Program-made: the position numbers and the translations under genes
Notes under the pieces: model-generated
Databases searched by the model: none
The model's input: the letters and a program-made list of their open reading frames with translations, nothing else
What the model was told of the DNA's origin: nothing
From: Dongia_A sp044226685
GTDB lineage: Bacteria; Pseudomonadota; Alphaproteobacteria; Dongiales; Dongiaceae
Length of the DNA: 64,000 nucleotides
Direction of reading: 5' to 3'
Assembly (NCBI GenBank): GCA_044226685.1
Contig: JBGAGP010000009.1
Location: forward strand, 3,385-67,384
Part shown: piece after piece, positions 33,473 to 43,016 of the stretch
Numbering within the stretch: the first letter of the stretch is position 1
How the letters are laid out: the number at the start of each line of letters is the position of its first letter

Positions 33473-34573
33473 ATGAACCAGGTCGCCAAGATCGTCCACG
33501 AATCCTCCTATCAGCGCCAGCATGTGCGCCTGAAGCTGCCGATCGACATCGAGCTGGGCGGCCAGACCTTCCGCGTCGAGGACTGGTCGGTCGCCGGTTT
33601 CTCGGTGGGCGGCGTCACCCTGCCGCTCGGCCGGGGCGACCTGTTCATGGCGCGGCTGCGGTTTCCCTTCGAGGGCTTCGATTTCGCCATGCAGGTGCGC
33701 TGCGAGGTGCGCCATATCCAGGCGGTCGGCGCCGGACAGGGCAGCTATATCGGCTGCCGCTTCGTCGAGATCAGCCCCCGCCACCAGGCGATGCTGCATT
33801 TCTTCGTCGATGCGTATCTCTCCGGCGAGATCGCCGATGCCGGCGACCTCATCGCCATCGCGGCGCGGGAGAATTTCGGTAACGCGCGCAAGGAACCGCC
33901 GGCCATCGTCTACCCGCGGGGTCTGCGCGGCCTGGCCCAGCGCGCCGCGCGTGGCGCTGCCTTCGCCAGCCTGCTGGCCGCCGGCACGGTCCTGGTCGCC
34001 GTCATCTGCCTCAACCTGTTCGAGCGCTTCTTCATCGTACATGGCGAGGGCACGCTGGACAGCGCCCAGACTGTGATCGCCCCGGCGCCGCGAGCCGGAA
34101 CGGCGATCATGGCCGGCATCGAGCCCGGCAAGCGCGTCGCGCCCGGCACCCTGGTGGCGCGGGTGATGACCTCGGATACCGAAGGCGAATCGGTCACCTC
34201 GCCCTGCGACTGCCTGGTCGGCCAGCCGCTGACCGGCAACGGCACGTCGGTCGGCAAGGGCCAGCCGCTGATCACCCTGGTGCCGGTGACGGCCGCCGTG
34301 CGCGCCAATGTGGACGTGGTCCTGGACGATTTGCGCTCGGTCAGCGTCGGCGACCGCGCCTATGTGTCCTTCTATGACGGCCGCGAGGCGGTCTATGGCC
34401 GGGTTGCCGACATCCGCCTGCCGGTCGCCTCGGCCCAGGTCGTGGCGGCGACGCCGCCCGATGCGCGGCGCGGCACCGTGGTGATCGAATTCGACACCCC
34501 GATCGATGCGCAATTGGTCGGCAAGCCGATCGAGGCGCATATCGGCCTGGTCGATCTCAACCCCTTCAGCTGA
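33473..34573 (+). CDS. alg44: alginate polymerase c-di-GMP receptor subunit, PilZ domain
   Basis: A 366-residue protein. The N-terminal PilZ domain (about residues 12-120) has the RQHVR (RxxxR) motif and the DWSVAGF (D-x-S-x-x-G) motif that bind cyclic di-GMP. One transmembrane helix follows (about residues 160-185, FASLLAAGTVLVAVICLNLF), then a periplasmic HlyD-like barrel-sandwich domain (ALDSAQTVIAPAPRAGT-like region onward). This is the Alg44 layout, slightly shorter than the Pseudomonas protein. The preserved motifs predict that polymerisation is switched on by cyclic di-GMP. Twelve bases after alg8. Confidence 0.92.
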   Translation: MNQVAKIVHESSYQRQHVRLKLPIDIELGGQTFRVEDWSVAGFSVGGVTLPLGRGDLFMARLRFPFEGFDFAMQVRCEVRHIQAVGAGQGSYIGCRFVEISPRHQAMLHFFVDAYLSGEIADAGDLIAIAARENFGNARKEPPAIVYPRGLRGLAQRAARGAAFASLLAAGTVLVAVICLNLFERFFIVHGEGTLDSAQTVIAPAPRAGTAIMAGIEPGKRVAPGTLVARVMTSDTEGESVTSPCDCLVGQPLTGNGTSVGKGQPLITLVPVTAAVRANVDVVLDDLRSVSVGDRAYVSFYDGREAVYGRVADIRLPVASAQVVAATPPDARRGTVVIEFDTPIDAQLVGKPIEAHIGLVDLNPFS

Positions 34574-34625
34574 ACGCAGCCGGCGGCGACTGAGGCGCAG
34601 GCAACACATGAAGACGGAGGACACG

Positions 34626-36068
34626 ATGAGCGAGCGGCACAGACTGCATCCGGTGATCCTGTGCGGCGGCAGCGGCACCCGGCTTTGGCCGCTCTCGCGC
34701 ATGGGCTTCCCCAAGCAATTCCTGGTCCTGACCTCGCAGCAGAGCCTGCTGCAGCAGACCCTGTCGCGGGTGGCCGGCGATCGCTACGCGCCGCCCATCG
34801 TGGTGGGCGCGGAGGAGCATCGCTTCATGATCGCCGACCACCTGCAGCAGATCCGCCTGGCCACCCAACGCATCATCCTGGAGCCGGCGCCGCGCAGCAC
34901 GGCGGCCGCCACCGCGCTCGCCGCCTTTCATCTCACCAAGGTGTCGAAGGACGCGATGATGCTGGTGCTGCCGGCCGACCACGTGATCCAGGACCCCGGC
35001 GCCTTCGAGACCGGCGTCGTCAAGGCGATCAAGCTGGCGCAGAGCGACCACCTGGTGACCTTCGGCGTCGAGCCGACGGGACCGGAAACCGGCTACGGCT
35101 ACATCATCCGCGGCGCGGAATCCAAGGACGTGCCCGGCGGCTTCGCGGTCAAGACATTCGTCGAGAAGCCGAACCAGGAGAAGGCCGCGGCGATGCTGGC
35201 GGCCGGCGACTGCTCGTGGAACGGCGGCATGTTCCTGTTCAAGGCCAGCGTCTATCTGCGCGAGCTGAAGCGCCATGAACCGCAGATCTACGAGGCGGCG
35301 AAGGAGGCGGTGAACAAGGCCGTCAACGACGCCGATTTCCTGCGCCCCGACGCCAAGGCCTTCGCCAAGTCGCCGGACATCTCCATCGACTACGCGGTGA
35401 TGGAGCGCACCGAGCACGCCGCGGTGGTGCCGGTGAGCAAGATCGGCTGGGACGATGTCGGCTCCTGGTCGGCGCTGTGGCGCATCGGGCCGAAGGACGG
35501 CGAAGGCAACGTCCGGATCGGCGACGTCACCACGCTCGACACCAAGGATTGCTACCTGCACGCCGAGGATCGCCTGGTGGTGGCGCTCGGCCTGGAGAAC
35601 GTCGCGGTGGTGCAGACCGACGACGTCATCTTCGTCTCCAGCTTCGAGGCGGCGCACCAGGTGAAGAAGATCGTCGAGCAGCTCAACATCGACAATCGCC
35701 GCCAGGCCAAGATGCACTCCACCGTTCATCGCCCCTGGGGCTCGTTCCGCGGCGTGGCCGAAGGCAGCCGCTACCAGGTAAAGCGCATCGTGGTGAAGCC
35801 CGGCGCCAAGCTCTCCATGCAGTACCACCATCACCGCGCCGAGCACTGGATCGTGGTGCGCGGCACCGCCCGCGTGACCAACGGCAACGAGATCATGCTG
35901 CTGCATGAGAACCAGTCGACCTACATCCCGCTCGGCGCCACCCACCGGCTGGAGAATCCCGGCAAGATCGACCTCGAGCTGATCGAGGTGCAGTCCGGCC
36001 CCTATCTCGGCGAGGACGACATCGTGCGGGTCGAGGACGTCTATGGCCGCACGATGGCGGCGGAATAG
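34626..36068 (+). CDS. algA: mannose-1-phosphate guanylyltransferase / mannose-6-phosphate isomerase
   Basis: A 480-residue bifunctional enzyme, same length as Pseudomonas AlgA. The N-terminal nucleotidyltransferase has LCGGSGTRLWPLSRMGFPKQ and, later, VKTFVEKPN and SWNGGMFLFK. The C-terminal type II isomerase cupin has RPWGSFRGV, SMQYHHHRAEHWIVVRGTAR and PLGATHRLENPGKI with the metal-binding His and Glu. It makes mannose-6-phosphate from fructose-6-phosphate and GDP-mannose from mannose-1-phosphate, either side of AlgC. GGAGG five to six bases before 34626 decides the start over 34608. It follows alg44 by about 50 bases, earlier in the operon than in Pseudomonas, where algA is last. Confidence 0.95.
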   Translation: MSERHRLHPVILCGGSGTRLWPLSRMGFPKQFLVLTSQQSLLQQTLSRVAGDRYAPPIVVGAEEHRFMIADHLQQIRLATQRIILEPAPRSTAAATALAAFHLTKVSKDAMMLVLPADHVIQDPGAFETGVVKAIKLAQSDHLVTFGVEPTGPETGYGYIIRGAESKDVPGGFAVKTFVEKPNQEKAAAMLAAGDCSWNGGMFLFKASVYLRELKRHEPQIYEAAKEAVNKAVNDADFLRPDAKAFAKSPDISIDYAVMERTEHAAVVPVSKIGWDDVGSWSALWRIGPKDGEGNVRIGDVTTLDTKDCYLHAEDRLVVALGLENVAVVQTDDVIFVSSFEAAHQVKKIVEQLNIDNRRQAKMHSTVHRPWGSFRGVAEGSRYQVKRIVVKPGAKLSMQYHHHRAEHWIVVRGTARVTNGNEIMLLHENQSTYIPLGATHRLENPGKIDLELIEVQSGPYLGEDDIVRVEDVYGRTMAAE

Positions 36069-36079
36069 GGAGAGCGACC

Positions 36080-36781
36080 ATGAGAACCATCGCACTCTGT
36101 GCAGTTTCCGGCGCGCTCGCGCTCACCCTGCTCGGCGGCACAGCCATGGCCTTGTCGCCGCTGGCGGAAGAGAGTCCGTCGCGGGTCATCCGCGTCGACG
36201 CCGAATCCGGCCTCTATGACCCGGCGCCGCCGCCGGGCTCCGCCTTCGTGCGGGTGATCAATGCCACCGCCACGCCGGCGCTCGACACCACGCTGGACGG
36301 CGCCGGCTGGACCAGCACCGAGGCGGCGGGCCCCAGCGCCTACCGCCCGGTTCCCGCCGGCCAGCACGAGGCCGCCATCGGCGGCAAGAGCACCAGCTTC
36401 TCCGTCGAGGCCGGGCAGTTCTATTCCGTGGTGGCCGATGGCGATGCCGCGGCGCCGGCCCTCAGCGTGCTGCCGGACCCGAAGCTGGACAGCATGGCGA
36501 AGGCGCTGATCAGCCTCTACAACCTGACCGACAAGGCGAGTCTCAGCCTGAAGACGGCGGACGGCAAGGTGGCGGTGATCGACGCCGTCGGTGCCGACGC
36601 CGCCGGCAACCGCCAGGTCAATCCGCTGAAGGTGCAGTTCGCCGTGTTCGAGGGCGACCAGCCGATCGCCCAGATCGACGAGGTCAGCATCGAGCGGGGT
36701 GCCGCCTACAGCGTCATCGTCACCGATATCGGCGGCAAGCTGCAGGCGCAGTGGGTGCGCAGCGCCACGCGCTCGAAATAG
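36080..36781 (+). CDS. algF: alginate O-acetyltransferase accessory protein
   Basis: A 233-residue periplasmic protein with a Sec signal (MRTIALCAVSGALALTLLGG, cleaved after AMA near residue 27). The mature part has the AlgF pattern: GLYDPAPPPGSAFVRVINAT near the N-terminus, VEAGQFYSVVAD and ISLYNLTDKASLSLKTADGK, then a C-terminal beta domain. AlgF works with AlgI and AlgJ in O-acetylating mannuronate residues. RBS GGGAGAG precedes the ATG. It lies 12 bases after algA and 15 bases before algI. Confidence 0.9.
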   Translation: MRTIALCAVSGALALTLLGGTAMALSPLAEESPSRVIRVDAESGLYDPAPPPGSAFVRVINATATPALDTTLDGAGWTSTEAAGPSAYRPVPAGQHEAAIGGKSTSFSVEAGQFYSVVADGDAAAPALSVLPDPKLDSMAKALISLYNLTDKASLSLKTADGKVAVIDAVGADAAGNRQVNPLKVQFAVFEGDQPIAQIDEVSIERGAAYSVIVTDIGGKLQAQWVRSATRSK

Positions 36782-36796
36782 CGGGGAAACGCGCCG

Positions 36797-38260
36797 GTGG
36801 TCTTTTCCTCCAACATCTTCCTGTTCGCCTTCCTGCCGGCGTTCCTCGCCGTCTACTACGCCGTACCGTTCCGCCATCGCTCGCTGGTCATCACCATCGG
36901 CAGCTACATCTTCTATGGCTGGTGGCGGGTCGATTTCCTGGCGTTGCTGTTCCTGGTGACCTTGTGGAACTATTGCGTCGGCCTCGCCATCGACAAGGCG
37001 GATGGGGACCGGCGCCGGCACCTGCTCATCCTCGGCGTCGCGGTCAATCTGGGTGCGCTGGCCTATTTCAAATACTTCAATTTCCTGGTTTCGAGCCTGA
37101 ACGACATGCTGGCGATGGCGGGCCAGGGCACGCTCGATGCCTGGCATGTGCTGCTGCCGATCGGCATCTCGTTCTTCGTCTTCCAGTCGATCTCCTATCT
37201 GGTGGACGTCTATCGCCGCGACGTCGAGCCGGCGCGGAAGTTCGCGGATCTGGCCGCCTTCAAGTCGCTGTTTCCCCAGCTCATCGCCGGCCCGGTGCTG
37301 CGCTACAAGGACCTGGAATGGCAGTTCCGCTACCGCGAGCATAGCTGGGCCAAGTTCGGCGAAGGGGTCTACCGCTTCGCCCAGGGCTTTGCCATGAAGG
37401 TGTTGATCGCCGATTCGGTGGCGCCGACGGTGGCGATGGCCTTCGACCAGCCGGCGCCATCTTTCGCCGAGGCATGGCTGGGGGCGCTCGCCTATACGGC
37501 CCAGCTCTATTTCGACTTCGCCGGCTACAGCGCCATGGCCATCGGGCTCGGCCTGATGATGGGCTTCCGCTTCATCGAGAATTTCAACCAGCCCTATGTC
37601 AGCCATTCGATCACCGAGTTCTGGCGGCGCTGGCATATCAGCCTGTCGACTTGGCTGCGTGACTATCTCTACATCCCTCTGGGAGGCAACCGCGGCGGCG
37701 AGGGGAAGACTTACCGCAACCTGCTGCTGACCATGGTGCTGGGCGGCCTCTGGCACGGCGCCAACTGGACCTTCGTGCTGTGGGGCGCCTGGCATGGCGC
37801 CTGGATGGCGATCGAGCGCTTCGTGCAGTCGCGGCGCGGCGGCCGCACGGCCAGCGACACCCGGCTGTTCGGCTGGCTGTCCTGGCCGCTGACCATGTTC
37901 CTGGTGGTGCTCGGCTGGGTCATGTTCCGCGCCCCGGACGTGGCGACGGCGGGCCGGTTCTATGGCGCGATGTTCGGCGCCAACGGCTTCGCGTTTGGCG
38001 ATCACATGGCCTGGCAGGTGCGCATGGGCGACCTCGCGATCCTGGCTTTGGCCTACGCCATCGTCGTCTGGCGCGGCCTTGGCCTGACCTTGCCCTGGCA
38101 GCGCGGTACGGCAATGCCGGTCACCGGCGGCGCCGCGCCGGCGGCGGCGATGGTCACGCCGCATGCCGTTGCGGCGGTCATCAGCCTGACGCTGCTGGTG
38201 CTGGCCGTCACCAAGCTGTCGGCCTCCAGCTTCTCGCCTTTCCTCTATTTCCAGTTCTGA
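36797..38260 (+). CDS. algI: alginate O-acetyltransferase, MBOAT membrane subunit
   Basis: A 487-residue polytopic membrane protein of the MBOAT family. It opens MVFSSNIFLFAFLPAFLAVY (start codon GTG) as AlgI does, followed by GSYIFYGWWRVDFLALL and, in the middle, ITEFWRRWHISLSTWLRDYL and LGGLWHGANWTFVLWGAWHG with the conserved catalytic His. It passes acetyl groups from a cytoplasmic donor to the periplasmic AlgJ/AlgX transferases. Slightly shorter than the 520-residue Pseudomonas protein. Confidence 0.94.
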   Translation: MVFSSNIFLFAFLPAFLAVYYAVPFRHRSLVITIGSYIFYGWWRVDFLALLFLVTLWNYCVGLAIDKADGDRRRHLLILGVAVNLGALAYFKYFNFLVSSLNDMLAMAGQGTLDAWHVLLPIGISFFVFQSISYLVDVYRRDVEPARKFADLAAFKSLFPQLIAGPVLRYKDLEWQFRYREHSWAKFGEGVYRFAQGFAMKVLIADSVAPTVAMAFDQPAPSFAEAWLGALAYTAQLYFDFAGYSAMAIGLGLMMGFRFIENFNQPYVSHSITEFWRRWHISLSTWLRDYLYIPLGGNRGGEGKTYRNLLLTMVLGGLWHGANWTFVLWGAWHGAWMAIERFVQSRRGGRTASDTRLFGWLSWPLTMFLVVLGWVMFRAPDVATAGRFYGAMFGANGFAFGDHMAWQVRMGDLAILALAYAIVVWRGLGLTLPWQRGTAMPVTGGAAPAAAMVTPHAVAAVISLTLLVLAVTKLSASSFSPFLYFQF

Positions 38261-38274
38261 GCGGAGCGGATCGC

Positions 38275-39384
38275 ATGTGGCAGATCGCGCGCAATATTTC
38301 TCTGGTGGCCTGGGTCGGGATCGGTTTGCTGATCACCGCCGCCGGCCTCGCGGCGGGCAATCCGGGGCTCTATCGCGTCACCCTCGGCAAGGACGTCTGG
38401 ACCGGCGATTGGGCCAGCACCTATGCGGCCGGTTTCGACAAGACGCTGCCGATCCGCGACGCCTCGATCGAGCTGTGGACCGTCATCTCCTACCTCCTGT
38501 TCAAGGAAGGTCGCGATGGCGTGCTGGTCGGCGATGCCGACTGGCTCTATTCCAAGGAGGAATTCGCGGTCGACGGCGCCTTGCCGGAAACCCTGCAACG
38601 GCACCTAGGCGAGATCGTCAGCGCGCGCGGCGAGTTGCACCGCCGCGGCATCGACCTGGTTGTCGCGCTGATCCCGGCCAAGGCGCGGGTCTATCCGGAG
38701 CATCTCGGCCGCTATCGCTGGCCGGTCGATCTCGACCCGGTCTATCAATCGGCCCGCCAGTTCCTCAACGACAATGGCGTGGCGACGCCGGACTTGCTGC
38801 AACCGCTGCTGGGGGCCAAGCCGCAGACCCAGCTGTTCCTGCGCACCGACACGCATTGGACGCCGGAGGGCGCCGCCATCGTCGCCGACGCCATCGCCGG
38901 CGGCGTCAGCCGGCAGGTGGCGGGGCAGCAATCCGCCGCTGGCCTCGGTACGATGCAATTCCAGACCGTCGCCGGCGCGCCAGTCGAGCATCGCGGCGAC
39001 CTGATGAACTTCCTGCCCCTCGGTCGGTTCGGCGGCAGCATCGGGCCGGCGCCCGACCGGCTGGTCCCGCGCACGACGGAGGAAGTTGCCGCCGCGGGCG
39101 CCGGCAATTCGCTCGACGCCGCGCTGCTCGGCGACAGCTCGGTGCCGGCGGTCCTGGTCGGCACCAGCTACAGCGCCAACCGCCTGTGGAACTTCGACGG
39201 CGCGCTGCGCCAGGCGCTGCATGCCGACCTGGTCAATGCGGCAAAGGAAGGCGTGGGGCCGTTCCAGCCGATGCAGGATCTGCTCGCCTCCACCACGCTG
39301 GAGGATGCCCGGCCACGCGTGGTGATCTGGGAAATCCCGGAACGCTATCTGTGGACCCGCGTGCAGCAGGGCGGCGTGAAATGA
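38275..39384 (+). CDS. algJ: alginate O-acetyltransferase AlgJ, SGNH-like
   Basis: A 369-residue protein with an N-terminal membrane anchor (about residues 8-27, ISLVAWVGIGLLITAAGLAA). The SGNH-like catalytic set is Asp192 and His194 in LFLRTDTHWTPEGAAI and the nucleophile Ser in LVGTSYSANRLWNFDG. These positions are close to those of Pseudomonas AlgJ. It transfers acetyl groups to mannuronate in the periplasm with AlgI and AlgF. The start at 38275 has a GGAG nearby. Its stop overlaps the next gene as ATGA. Confidence 0.92.
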   Translation: MWQIARNISLVAWVGIGLLITAAGLAAGNPGLYRVTLGKDVWTGDWASTYAAGFDKTLPIRDASIELWTVISYLLFKEGRDGVLVGDADWLYSKEEFAVDGALPETLQRHLGEIVSARGELHRRGIDLVVALIPAKARVYPEHLGRYRWPVDLDPVYQSARQFLNDNGVATPDLLQPLLGAKPQTQLFLRTDTHWTPEGAAIVADAIAGGVSRQVAGQQSAAGLGTMQFQTVAGAPVEHRGDLMNFLPLGRFGGSIGPAPDRLVPRTTEEVAAAGAGNSLDAALLGDSSVPAVLVGTSYSANRLWNFDGALRQALHADLVNAAKEGVGPFQPMQDLLASTTLEDARPRVVIWEIPERYLWTRVQQGGVK

Positions 39385-42300
39385 GGCGGGCGACCCGGCG
39401 CATCGCTTCGCTGGCGCTTCCGCTCGCCCTGATCGCGGCCCAGGCGATGCCGTGCGTTGTCCGCGCCGACGATCCGGCCCCCGTGGCCTATCCGGCGGCG
39501 ACAATCGATCCGGTCGCGCTGGATCGCAGGATCCAGGAACGCATCGCGGCGGCGCTGGCTCTCAAGAATGCACCGGATCGCGCGGCGGCCTTGTCGGATG
39601 CGGTGGCGGAATTCGACACTGCGGCGCTGGATCTCGACTCCACCAAGCCGATCCAGGCGACGCTGGCGCGCCTGGCGGCGGCGATGAACCAGGTCCGCCT
39701 CGACCTGACCGGCGAGGATGCCGCGCGCAACCTGGGCGAGGTGCAGGCTTTGACCCTGCGGCTGCCGGATGCGGCGCAGCGCGTGCAGACCACCTTCGAC
39801 ATCGCCCGCGTGGAGATCGCGCGGCATGCGCCGGACGCGGCTATCCGCGTGCTGGAATCGATCCGCGCGGAATTCGCGGCGCTGGCGGCGGAGGAGCGCG
39901 ACCCGGCAATCGTCGAGCTTGTGGCGCTGCTCTCCGACGGCACGACGGAAGGCCGCGCCAAGGCACGGGTCTGGATCGCCGAGATCGCCGATGGCAATCT
40001 GCGGCGCAACGCCATCCTCAGCTGGGCAAAGGCGCGCCTCGCGGCGGGCGAGACCGACGCCACGGTGATCGCGGCCGCGGCCAGGCGGGCGGCGGATGCG
40101 GCCCTGCTCGATCTGTCCGAAAGCCTGACCCTGCGCCGCAAGTTCGAGGCCGCGGCCCTCGCCGCCTTGAACGCGCAAGCGGCACCGACGCCGGAAATCG
40201 ATGAAGCCCTGGCGCTGATCGTCGAGGACATGATCGATGCAGATGCGGAGCCGCTGGACATCTTCGCCATTGACGGCATCGCCGATGCGACCTTGCGGGA
40301 TCACGAGCTGGTGCGACTGGTCGCCTTCAACCTGGATCGGCGGCGGTTCGACGGCGCGCGCCGCTACGCGGCCCAGATTGCCGCGCCGCGCCTGGCGAGC
40401 CGCGCCTGGACCAGCATCGGCCTTTGGGCGCTGGACGAGAAATACGTGCAGGAGGCGCGCTCGGCCGCCGATCTCGCCCTGGCGCAGGCGAAGGATGTCG
40501 CGCTCGAAGCAACGCAGCGCCGCGACCTGGCGACACTGCTCGCCAGGCTCAACGATCCCGACGCGGCGCTGGCGCTGGCCGCGACGGAACCCGACCGGAC
40601 CACGGCAGACGAGATCCGCCGCCTGATCGTCGAGCGCGCGGTCAAGGCCAAGTCCTGGGATGCCGCCGCGGTGGCCCTCGCGCTGATGGATGCAGGTCCC
40701 GCGAAGGATGCGGCGCTGGGCGCGCTGGTCGAAGGCAATGCCAAGCGGCGGAACTGGCCCGAGGCACAGGCCGCGCTCGATCATATCCAGGCGCCGCTGG
40801 GCAAGCTGCGCGCCATCGCCGCACTGCTCAAGGAGCGGCGGCCGGAAGACCAGGCGGCTGTCCCGTCCACCGCCCTGATCGCGGAGGCCGAGCGCCTCGC
40901 CGCTGCGATCGAGATCGGTCAGGGCAAATCGAGCGCCAATGGCTTCCTTGCCGTGGTGCAATCGCAACGCGGTGACTTCAATGCTGCGCGGCACCTGCTG
41001 CTGCGGGCTACGGATGCGCCGGAATTCACCTGGTCGCTGAACGCCGTGGTAACGGCCCTGGTGCGCTCCGGCGGCGCCGACCAGGCGGTCGCCGCCACGC
41101 GCATCGCCATCGGCCCCACCGACCGGGCACGCGCGCTGCGCGCCATCATTCGCGCGATCGCCGAGACCGGCGACGTGAAGCACGCGGTCCAGCTGGCGGT
41201 CGCCATCAAGGACGATGCGCAACGGGTGCAGGCGCTACGCGCCGCGGCCGAGACCGGTGCCGGGCAGATCGACCGCTATTCCCTGCTGGACCCGGCCAAG
41301 AAAATGGCCCAGGAGGCGCCGGGACAGGCGGAGAAGCCTGAATTGTTGCGGCCGTTGATGTCGGGCAGCGCCTTCGAGGTCATGCCGCTGCCCAACCAGG
41401 CGATCGGCGAATCGCTGCCAGCCCTGCCTCGGGTGGACTTCACCGCCGAGGAGATCGGCGCCGCGATCCCCTCCGCCGCCCCCGGGCGCCTGCATGTGAT
41501 GCCGGTGCAGTACAGCGCCTACAACAAGAAGTTCCTGCTGGTCCTGGCCGGCGCCATCTGGAGCTCCGGCGGCAAGCTGTTCCACATCGACGCCCAGCGG
41601 ACCGCCTTTCCGGTCTTCATTTTCCTGGAAAGCGGTGTGTGGAACATGCCGGCCATCGCCCGCACGCTCGAGCAGGGCGGCCATGGCCAGTTCGTGCAGC
41701 GCGACGGACGCGACTACCTGCTGCGCCTGCCGGTGCTGATCGGTCCCGACGCCACCATGGTGGTGGCCGGCAGCGACGTCGAATCGCTGCGGCTGAACCA
41801 GCAGACCGGCAGCTACATCGTCAACGGCGGCAAGCTCTTTGTCTACGACACCGAGATCGTCGGCTGGAACGAGGAGAAGCACGCCCCGGCCGAGCTGGAT
41901 TATGCGACGCGCGCGCGGTTCCGGCCGTTCCTCATGGCCTGGAGCGGGTCGCAGACCTTCATCGGCGGGTCGACCATCCGCGCCCTCGGCTATTCCGGCC
42001 CGAAGGGCTACGGGTTGTCGCTGTCCTCCGGCCCGGTCGACTTGGTGAAGTCGCGTTCCTACGTGCTCGCCGAGCCGACGGCGCGCATCGTCGAGAACAG
42101 CTTCGACAAGCTGTTCTACGGCTTCTACAGCTACGAGGCGACCGACGTCGCCCTGGTCGGCAACGAGTATCGCGACAACATCATCTACGGCATCGATCCG
42201 CATGACCGAACCAGGCGGCTCCTGGTCGCCTTCAACACCACCTACGGCACCCACAAGAAGCACGGCATCATCGGTTCGCGCGGCGTGAATGATTCCTGGA

Positions 42301-43016
42301 TCGTCGGCAACGTCACCTTCGACAATCGCGGTTCGGGCATCATGCTGGACCGGTTCAGCTCGAACAACCTCGTCTATGCCAACCACGCCTTCGACAACGA
42401 CCAGGACGGCCTCACCTTCCTGGAAAGCCCGTGCAACGTGGCGGCCGCCAACATGGTGTTCGACAACAAGCGGCGCGGCGTGAAGATCCGCAATTCCTGG
42501 GACGTCGGCCTGTTTCACAACGAGATCAACGGCAATGCCGGGATCGGCATCGAAGGCTATGTGGCGGAGATCGTCGCGCTGCCCGGTCATCCGCATCGCG
42601 ACCTGCATCGCGACCCCTATGTGATGTTCACCAACGCGATCCTGGCCAGCAACGAGTTCTCGGCCAACACCGGATACGCCATCTCGATGAACGGTGCCGC
42701 GTCGATCAGCACGCGCGCCAACCGCTTCGTCGGCCAGCACAAGCTGTTCGGCGGCGAGCTTTCCGGCATGCAGGGCCAGCTGTTGAGCTGGCAGGAGGAT
42801 GGCGTCGCCCTGCAGTCGAGCTGCGCGCAGCCGATCGAGAACTATGTCTGCCCGTTCGCCGTCAACGGCTATCTCTCCGGCAACGGGCTCTATGCGCAGG
42901 ATGCCGGCAAGCCGAAGGCTTGCGCCAAGGCGTTCCGAATCTCGGACGTCGACGAGGCGCCGGAGGACGAGGACGATGCGGCGGATGTGGATTCCCTTTC
43001 GGTCGAGGCGCAATGA
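39381..43016 (+). CDS. algG: mannuronan C5-epimerase with a large N-terminal helical-repeat domain
   Basis: A 1211-residue secreted protein, more than twice the length of Pseudomonas AlgG (about 540). Residues 1-29 are a signal peptide (SLALPLALIAAQAMPCVVRA). Residues about 40-640 are Ala/Leu/Arg/Glu-rich helical hairpins of TPR-like type. Residues about 650-1195 are the AlgG right-handed beta-helix epimerase: the catalytic DPHD motif is Asp939-Pro-His-Asp942 in YGIDPHDRTRRLLVAFN, followed by KKHGIIGSRGVNDSWIVGN and coil repeats such as NNLVYANHAFDNDQDGLTFL. An acidic tail ends the protein. The ATGA overlap with algJ fixes the start. Epimerase function is likely; the N-terminal part may substitute for an AlgK-type scaffold. 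Confidence 0.9.
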   Translation: MRRATRRIASLALPLALIAAQAMPCVVRADDPAPVAYPAATIDPVALDRRIQERIAAALALKNAPDRAAALSDAVAEFDTAALDLDSTKPIQATLARLAAAMNQVRLDLTGEDAARNLGEVQALTLRLPDAAQRVQTTFDIARVEIARHAPDAAIRVLESIRAEFAALAAEERDPAIVELVALLSDGTTEGRAKARVWIAEIADGNLRRNAILSWAKARLAAGETDATVIAAAARRAADAALLDLSESLTLRRKFEAAALAALNAQAAPTPEIDEALALIVEDMIDADAEPLDIFAIDGIADATLRDHELVRLVAFNLDRRRFDGARRYAAQIAAPRLASRAWTSIGLWALDEKYVQEARSAADLALAQAKDVALEATQRRDLATLLARLNDPDAALALAATEPDRTTADEIRRLIVERAVKAKSWDAAAVALALMDAGPAKDAALGALVEGNAKRRNWPEAQAALDHIQAPLGKLRAIAALLKERRPEDQAAVPSTALIAEAERLAAAIEIGQGKSSANGFLAVVQSQRGDFNAARHLLLRATDAPEFTWSLNAVVTALVRSGGADQAVAATRIAIGPTDRARALRAIIRAIAETGDVKHAVQLAVAIKDDAQRVQALRAAAETGAGQIDRYSLLDPAKKMAQEAPGQAEKPELLRPLMSGSAFEVMPLPNQAIGESLPALPRVDFTAEEIGAAIPSAAPGRLHVMPVQYSAYNKKFLLVLAGAIWSSGGKLFHIDAQRTAFPVFIFLESGVWNMPAIARTLEQGGHGQFVQRDGRDYLLRLPVLIGPDATMVVAGSDVESLRLNQQTGSYIVNGGKLFVYDTEIVGWNEEKHAPAELDYATRARFRPFLMAWSGSQTFIGGSTIRALGYSGPKGYGLSLSSGPVDLVKSRSYVLAEPTARIVENSFDKLFYGFYSYEATDVALVGNEYRDNIIYGIDPHDRTRRLLVAFNTTYGTHKKHGIIGSRGVNDSWIVGNVTFDNRGSGIMLDRFSSNNLVYANHAFDNDQDGLTFLESPCNVAAANMVFDNKRRGVKIRNSWDVGLFHNEINGNAGIGIEGYVAEIVALPGHPHRDLHRDPYVMFTNAILASNEFSANTGYAISMNGAASISTRANRFVGQHKLFGGELSGMQGQLLSWQEDGVALQSSCAQPIENYVCPFAVNGYLSGNGLYAQDAGKPKACAKAFRISDVDEAPEDEDDAADVDSLSVEAQ

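Noticed and set aside
38277..39380. Upstream extension of the algG frame across algJ
   Set aside because: The frame stays open by chance through algJ, but the sequence is Arg/Pro-rich noise; the ATGA junction and a signal peptide at 39381 mark the true start.
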